Positions 60,587-64,000 of a DNA stretch of 64,000 nucleotides are shown in pieces. The DNA is taken from NCBI GenBank assembly GCA_020627535.1, contig JAHDGU010000006.1, positions 1 to 64,000 on the forward strand. Direction: 5' to 3'. The translations under genes and the position numbers were made by a program. Source of the DNA: Saprospiraceae bacterium. Its GTDB lineage: Bacteria > Bacteroidota > Bacteroidia > Chitinophagales > Saprospiraceae. The first letter of the stretch is position 1, and each line of letters begins with the position of its first letter. The notes under the pieces are model-generated. The model was not told where the DNA came from and ran no database searches. It worked only from the letters and a program-made list of their open reading frames with translations.

Positions 60587-61837
60587 CTAGGAATTTGACT
60601 CTTCTTCAAACTCGGCTGCGAGGATTTTCATGACATTGTCTATTGTCTCTTCTTCAAGGTCCGACCTTCTGAGCAATTCTTCTTTGCTTAGATTCAGAAC
60701 ACTCTTGGCGGTATCGCATCCGATATCCTTGAGTGCGTCGATGACCCAGTTTTCGATTTCATCATTGAATTCTTCTAGATCGACATCGTCCATCTCGAAG
60801 GTGTCGGTATCTCGATACACATCGATTTCAAATTCCGAAAGTTGGCTAGCCAGCTTGATGTTGGCTCCACCTTTTCCAATCGCAAGAGACACTTGATCTG
60901 GCTTAAGGAATACAGACGCCTTTTTCGCCTCCAGATTAAGTTCGATACTTGTGACCTTAGCAGGCGTCAGTGCTCTTTGGATGAGGAGCGAGGTATTATT
61001 GGTGTAGTTGACGATATCAATGTTCTCGTTTTTGAGCTCTCTTACGATACCATGGATGCGACTACCTTTCATACCGACACATGCTCCTACTGGATCGATC
61101 CTGTCATCATATGACTCTACGGCAACCTTCGCTCTTTCACCTGGAAGTCGCACGATCTTCTTGATGGTGATAAGACCGTCTTCTATCTCTGGTACCTCTT
61201 GTTCCATGAGCTTCTCCAAGAATCTCGTGTCTGTACGAGATACCACCACTAGAGGATTGTTGTTTTTCATCTCCACGCGGCTGATGATCCCTTTCACCAT
61301 GTCACCCTTGCGGAAGTAATCGCCTCGGATGGCATCAGACTTGGGCAGGATCAGCTCATTTCCTGTGGCGTCATCGATGACGAGGAATTCTCTTTTGAGT
61401 ATTTGATGTACTTCTGCGAGTACGATCTCACCCACGCGGTCTTTGTACTTCTTGAAGATCTCGTCTTTTTCGAGCTCCATGATCCGAGAGATTAGCGTCT
61501 GACGCGCTGCCATGATGGCCCTACGGCCAAAGTCAGCGAGATAGAGCTGCTGATAACACTCTTCTCCGACTTCATAGTCTTCTTCGATCTCGTTGGCCTC
61601 GGTGATACTGATTTGTTTGAGATCATCCGTCACCTCGCCATCCGGCACGATTTCTCTTACTCGCCAGAGCTCAAGGTCTCCTTTCTGCGTGTTGACAATG
61701 ACATCAAAGTTCTCGTCGCTACCGTATTTCTTTTTGATCAGCGTGCGAAATACATCTTCGAGCACCCGCACCATCGTGGGGCGGTCTATGTTTTTTCCCG
61801 TTTTAAATTCCGAGAACGTATCTACCAAGTTCATCAT
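60587..61837 (-). CDS. nusA: Transcription termination/antitermination factor NusA
   Basis: 416 residues from the ATG at 61837 (MMNLVDTFSEFKTGKNI); a further in-frame ATG one codon later is possible, while the longer frame would run into rimP. N-terminal polymerase-binding domain (about 1-110), S1 domain (about 125-195), two KH domains (about 215-340, with GMKGSRI and GKGGANIKLASQL), and an acidic, helical tail (about 345-416). Stimulates pausing and intrinsic termination. Fourteen bases after rimP and 61 bases before infB. The hairpin with U-run at the operon front is a possible target of its own feedback. Confidence 0.96.
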   Translation of the reverse strand: MMNLVDTFSEFKTGKNIDRPTMVRVLEDVFRTLIKKKYGSDENFDVIVNTQKGDLELWRVREIVPDGEVTDDLKQISITEANEIEEDYEVGEECYQQLYLADFGRRAIMAARQTLISRIMELEKDEIFKKYKDRVGEIVLAEVHQILKREFLVIDDATGNELILPKSDAIRGDYFRKGDMVKGIISRVEMKNNNPLVVVSRTDTRFLEKLMEQEVPEIEDGLITIKKIVRLPGERAKVAVESYDDRIDPVGACVGMKGSRIHGIVRELKNENIDIVNYTNNTSLLIQRALTPAKVTSIELNLEAKKASVFLKPDQVSLAIGKGGANIKLASQLSEFEIDVYRDTDTFEMDDVDLEEFNDEIENWVIDALKDIGCDTAKSVLNLSKEELLRRSDLEEETIDNVMKILAAEFEEESNS

Positions 61838-61850
61838 GGTTCCAATAGAT

Positions 61851-62288
61851 TTAAAAGCTTGGAATGACCTTACAGCGATCAATCGCTGACAAGCTCACTG
61901 TGATTTCTTTTTGTTCTTTTTTTGATTTCTGTATGCGCAAGGTGATTTCCGACTCTCCCACTTCTTGCAGTATTCCTTCTAGCTTCTCATCATCGACTTT
62001 GACCTCCAGTTTTCGTCCGATGTTCTTGACATATTGGCGTCTGAACTTTAGAGGCCTATCGAGACCCGGTGATGATACATCAAGCTTGTAGTTTTCAGGG
62101 AGTAGCTTGTGCTCCTCTATATGCTCTTCCAGCAATCTGCTCAGCTTCCTACAGCGCTCTAGGGTCACTTGAGTGTCTGAGTCAAAATAAACTTGTACCA
62201 CGCGATCCTTCTCGATCAAGTCCACGAGAAAACAGTCGTCAAATTCTCCTTGACCAAGGACACTTTCTATGTATGCTTCAATTGACAT
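61851..62288 (-). CDS. rimP: Ribosome maturation factor RimP
   Basis: 145 residues from the ATG at 62288 (MSIEAYIESVLGQGEF); longer frames upstream would run through the leader hairpin. N-terminal alpha/beta domain (LEEHIEEHKLLPENYKLDVSSPGLDRPL, with the family's VSSPGLDRPL) and C-terminal SH3-like barrel (GRKLEVKVDDEKLEGILQEVGESEITL). Needed for 30S maturation. First gene of rimP-nusA-infB, the order found in most bacteria. Confidence 0.95.
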   Translation of the reverse strand: MSIEAYIESVLGQGEFDDCFLVDLIEKDRVVQVYFDSDTQVTLERCRKLSRLLEEHIEEHKLLPENYKLDVSSPGLDRPLKFRRQYVKNIGRKLEVKVDDEKLEGILQEVGESEITLRIQKSKKEQKEITVSLSAIDRCKVIPSF

Positions 62289-62294
62289 ATGGCG

Positions 62295-62328
62295 AAAAAA
62301 AGAGGGAACGCTTTTACCCGTTCCCTCT
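62295..62328 (-). terminator. Hairpin with U-run in the rimP leader (possible attenuator)
   Basis: A perfect 10-bp stem, AGAGGGAACG (62301-62310) / CGTTCCCTCT (62319-62328), with an 8-base loop is followed on the minus strand by seven T (62295-62301), then CGCC and the rimP ATG. It is an intrinsic-terminator structure placed inside the 5' leader, between the promoter box at 62339-62346 and the first gene. Confidence 0.75.
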
Positions 62329-62338
62329 TCCGATACTG

Positions 62339-62346
62339 CAAATATA
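62339..62346 (-). promoter_or_regulatory. -7 promoter box of rimP-nusA-infB
   Basis: TATATTTG on the minus strand, exact fit. The transcript should start near 62332, so the hairpin at 62301-62328 forms almost at its 5' end. Confidence 0.5.
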
Positions 62347-62410
62347 AGGCTCAGCATGCAATCTATATTTTTGTGGGTTGTCTCATCAAGCACTCAGAAA
62401 GGTGTAAACC

Positions 62411-63235
62411 ATGATTCAAGAGCACATAGAAGCGACCAAGTATATCACAGATCGGGTCGAAAATTTCCCGACGATCGCTATTCTCACAGGCACCGGACTG
62501 GGGCTTTCAACTGAGTTGGAGTCAGCCACTACTCGGTTGCCATATCGCGGTATACCGTACTTCCCGTCGGCGAGTTCACGCGGTCATGACGGCGAACTCA
62601 TCATATCTCATCTTGGAGGGCAGGACGTCGCCGTATTCTCCGGCAGGCTGCACTACTACGAGGGGCACGATATCCAGTCCTGTGGATTTCCGATTCATCT
62701 GATGGCGACCCTGGGAGTCAAAAATCTCATCATGTCCAATGTCAGTGGCTCCGTAAATCCTAAAATGACCCAAGGAGACCTCGTGCTGATCAAAGACCAT
62801 ATCAATCTTATGGGTGTCAATCCGCTACGAGGACAGAGAAACCAGGACGGCTATATCAGCTTCCCAGAGATGCGTGAGGCTTACGCCAAAATGTACCACC
62901 AACCATTGATCCAGTTTTGCAAATCGACAAGTCTCAATCTCCAAGAAGGCGTATATGCTGCCTTTGCTGGACCAAGCCTTGAAACTCCGCAAGAATACAA
63001 GATGGCATCCATACTAGGAGCAGATCTCGTCGGTATGTCTACCGTACCAGAGGTCATAGTAGCCGCGGCATATGGCATACGCACCAATGTCATTTCACTG
63101 GTCTCCAATGAGTGTTTTGGCGAAAGCCCGCAACCAACTAGCATAGAGACAGTTTTAGCAGTGGCTGAGGCGAAGCGATCAGATGTCTTGAAAACCATCG
63201 TCCAGCTGATCGGACACATATCCAGTACTACTTGA
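62411..63235 (+). CDS. punA: Purine-nucleoside phosphorylase
   Basis: 274 residues, normal for the trimeric PNP family. Signatures: [14 protein letters not shown] (about 24-37), [11 protein letters not shown] (about 77-87, phosphate-binding His), [26 protein letters not shown] (about 113-138), [16 protein letters not shown] and [12 protein letters not shown] (about 215-226). Cleaves guanosine/inosine with phosphate in purine salvage. Its stop TGA overlaps the uvrA ATG (TGATG). Two copies of the iterated word lie in its second half. Confidence 0.96.
   Translation: MIQEHIEATKYITDRVENFPTIAILTGTGLGLSTELESATTRLPYRGIPYFPSASSRGHDGELIISHLGGQDVAVFSGRLHYYEGHDIQSCGFPIHLMATLGVKNLIMSNVSGSVNPKMTQGDLVLIKDHINLMGVNPLRGQRNQDGYISFPEMREAYAKMYHQPLIQFCKSTSLNLQEGVYAAFAGPSLETPQEYKMASILGADLVGMSTVPEVIVAAAYGIRTNVISLVSNECFGESPQPTSIETVLAVAEAKRSDVLKTIVQLIGHISSTT
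62878..62893 (-). repeat. Iterated hairpin word, GTAA-loop variant, in coding sequence
   Basis: CATTTTGGCGTAAGCC on the minus strand, in punA, read on the plus strand as A-Y-A-K-M. GTAA is also of the GNRA class. Confidence 0.55.
63115..63129 (+). repeat. Iterated hairpin word, exact core, in coding sequence
   Basis: TTTTGGCGAAAGCCC in punA, read as F-G-E-S-P. Confidence 0.7.
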
Positions 63236-64000
63236 TGGGCAGCTACCAGAAAAAAGAAGTCATCTCCATATACGGAGCAAAAGAAAACAACCTCAAGGAT
63301 GTCAGCGTCGACATTCCCAAGAATGAACTTGTCGTCATCACAGGTGTGAGCGGGAGCGGAAAGTCATCACTCGCCTTCGATACCATCTATGCAGAAGGTC
63401 AGCGTCGATATCTTGAGACTTTCAGCGCTTATGCCCGTCAGTTTATCGGTAAGATGGAAAGGCCAGAAGTCGAAAAGATCGATGGCCTTAGCCCAGTGAT
63501 CTCGATCGAACAAAAAACAACAGGATGGAATCCTCGATCCACAGTTGGGACCACCACTGAGATCTATGACTTCTTGAGACTCTTGTTTGCCAGAGCCGGC
63601 GAGGCCTTTAGCCATGTCACAGGCAAGAAAATGCAGCGCTTCACGGAAGAGCGGATCATCTCGACGATTCTTGAGCAATTTGACGGGTGCAAAATCATCA
63701 TTCTCGCGAGGCTAGTAGATGGCCGGAAAGGTCACTACAGAGAGCTTTTCGAACAGCTGCGCAAGCAAGGATATACACGATGCCTCGTAGATAGCGAAAT
63801 GACCGAGTTGACGCCAGGTCTCAAGGTTGAGAGGTACAAGACACATACGATCGAGCTAGTCGTTGATCGGATCAAAGTTGACGCGGCCAAGTCTGATCGG
63901 ATCAAATCATCCATCCAGTTGGCTCTCAAAAAAGCTGGTGGCGTAGTCTTCATCATGGATGCAGACACGGAAGAGCGCAAAGTCTACAGTAAGCGCCTCA
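63235..64000 (+). CDS. uvrA: Excinuclease ABC subunit A, 5' part (runs off the window)
   Basis: The first 255 codons are present; the gene continues past the right edge. ABC signature start [61 protein letters not shown]: Walker [15 protein letters not shown] (about 37-50), the Q-loop region and UvrB-binding insert follow. UvrA scans DNA and loads UvrB in nucleotide excision repair. Its ATG overlaps the punA stop, so it is translated from the same message. The distant ATL protein in this window is a possible functional partner. Confidence 0.96.
   Translation, partial: MGSYQKKEVISIYGAKENNLKDVSVDIPKNELVVITGVSGSGKSSLAFDTIYAEGQRRYLETFSAYARQFIGKMERPEVEKIDGLSPVISIEQKTTGWNPRSTVGTTTEIYDFLRLLFARAGEAFSHVTGKKMQRFTEERIISTILEQFDGCKIIILARLVDGRKGHYRELFEQLRKQGYTRCLVDSEMTELTPGLKVERYKTHTIELVVDRIKVDAAKSDRIKSSIQLALKKAGGVVFIMDADTEERKVYSKRL

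Noticed and set aside
61517-61532. GGCCCTACGGCCAAAG in nusA as another hairpin-word copy
   Set aside because: The stem pairs but the loop (GTAG on the other strand) breaks the GNNA pattern, and the flank is weaker.

Overview
The window comes from a Bacteroidota chromosome, most likely of the Saprospiria/Saprospiraceae type. This is inferred from several signs: secreted proteins ending in type IX secretion (T9SS) sorting domains, one gliding-motility-type C-terminal domain, many lipoproteins with a plain L-x-S/G-C lipobox, Bacteroidota-type -7 promoter boxes (TAnnTTTG) with little Shine-Dalgarno signal, and small families such as DUF4783, the GIN domain and TIGR02757. Genes are packed tightly, often with ATGA or TGATG overlaps. 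I see no rRNA, tRNA, transposase, CRISPR array or phage module. No gene-free stretch exceeds about 260 bases.

Layout. 0.1-9.6 kb (minus strand): two coupled lipoproteins, a long S74-chaperone surface protein, then a five-gene operon built around an ECF sigma factor and a membrane protein with a barrel-like C-terminus. 9.7-12.9 kb: serC and a YgjP-like metallopeptidase facing the rpsF-rpsR-rplI operon. 13-20.5 kb: T9SS cargo genes, including two tandem paralogues that both carry inactivating mutations, a cupin lipoprotein and a sulfatase-YHYH fusion. 20.6-25.7 kb: a MORN-caspase protein, a Fic protein with a striking operator array, a BioD/Pta-N-like ATPase and panC. 25.9-33.5 kb: a six-gene plus-strand operon of envelope proteins that resembles the planctomycete DUF1549/DUF1501/cytochrome gene sets. 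33.6-40.6 kb: GIN-domain lipoprotein, di-haem cytochrome, two-component system, SRPBCC-GyrI protein, DUF1295 membrane enzyme and MazEF. 40.7-49.7 kb: acyl-CoA dehydrogenase with a divergent TetR regulator, pdxA, rsmA, an AraC-type membrane regulator, a TonB-C protein, an alkyltransferase-like protein and a sulfotransferase-aminotransferase pair. 49.8-57.8 kb: recA, a glycosyltransferase, yifB/comM, and the gpmI operon. 57.8-64 kb: rimP-nusA-infB on the minus strand, punA and the start of uvrA on the plus strand.

The most unusual feature is not a gene. A short hairpin word, consensus CATTTTGGCGAAAGCC (a GGC stem closed by a GAAA loop), recurs about 22 times in 64 kb on both strands. It occurs between genes and inside coding regions, where it is read in several reading frames. 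Some copies carry paired stem changes that keep the hairpin. It is frequent in housekeeping genes and nearly missing from the secreted-protein clusters. This looks like a genome-wide iterated motif, comparable in density to DNA uptake sequences.

Other regulatory structures stand out. A hairpin with a U-run sits at the front of rimP-nusA-infB. An array of TGAGCY half-sites spaced about 19-23 bp covers the fic promoter. A 22-bp-phased array lies between the AraC-type regulator and the TonB-C gene. Several promoters lie exactly four bases from the start codon, which suggests leaderless mRNAs.
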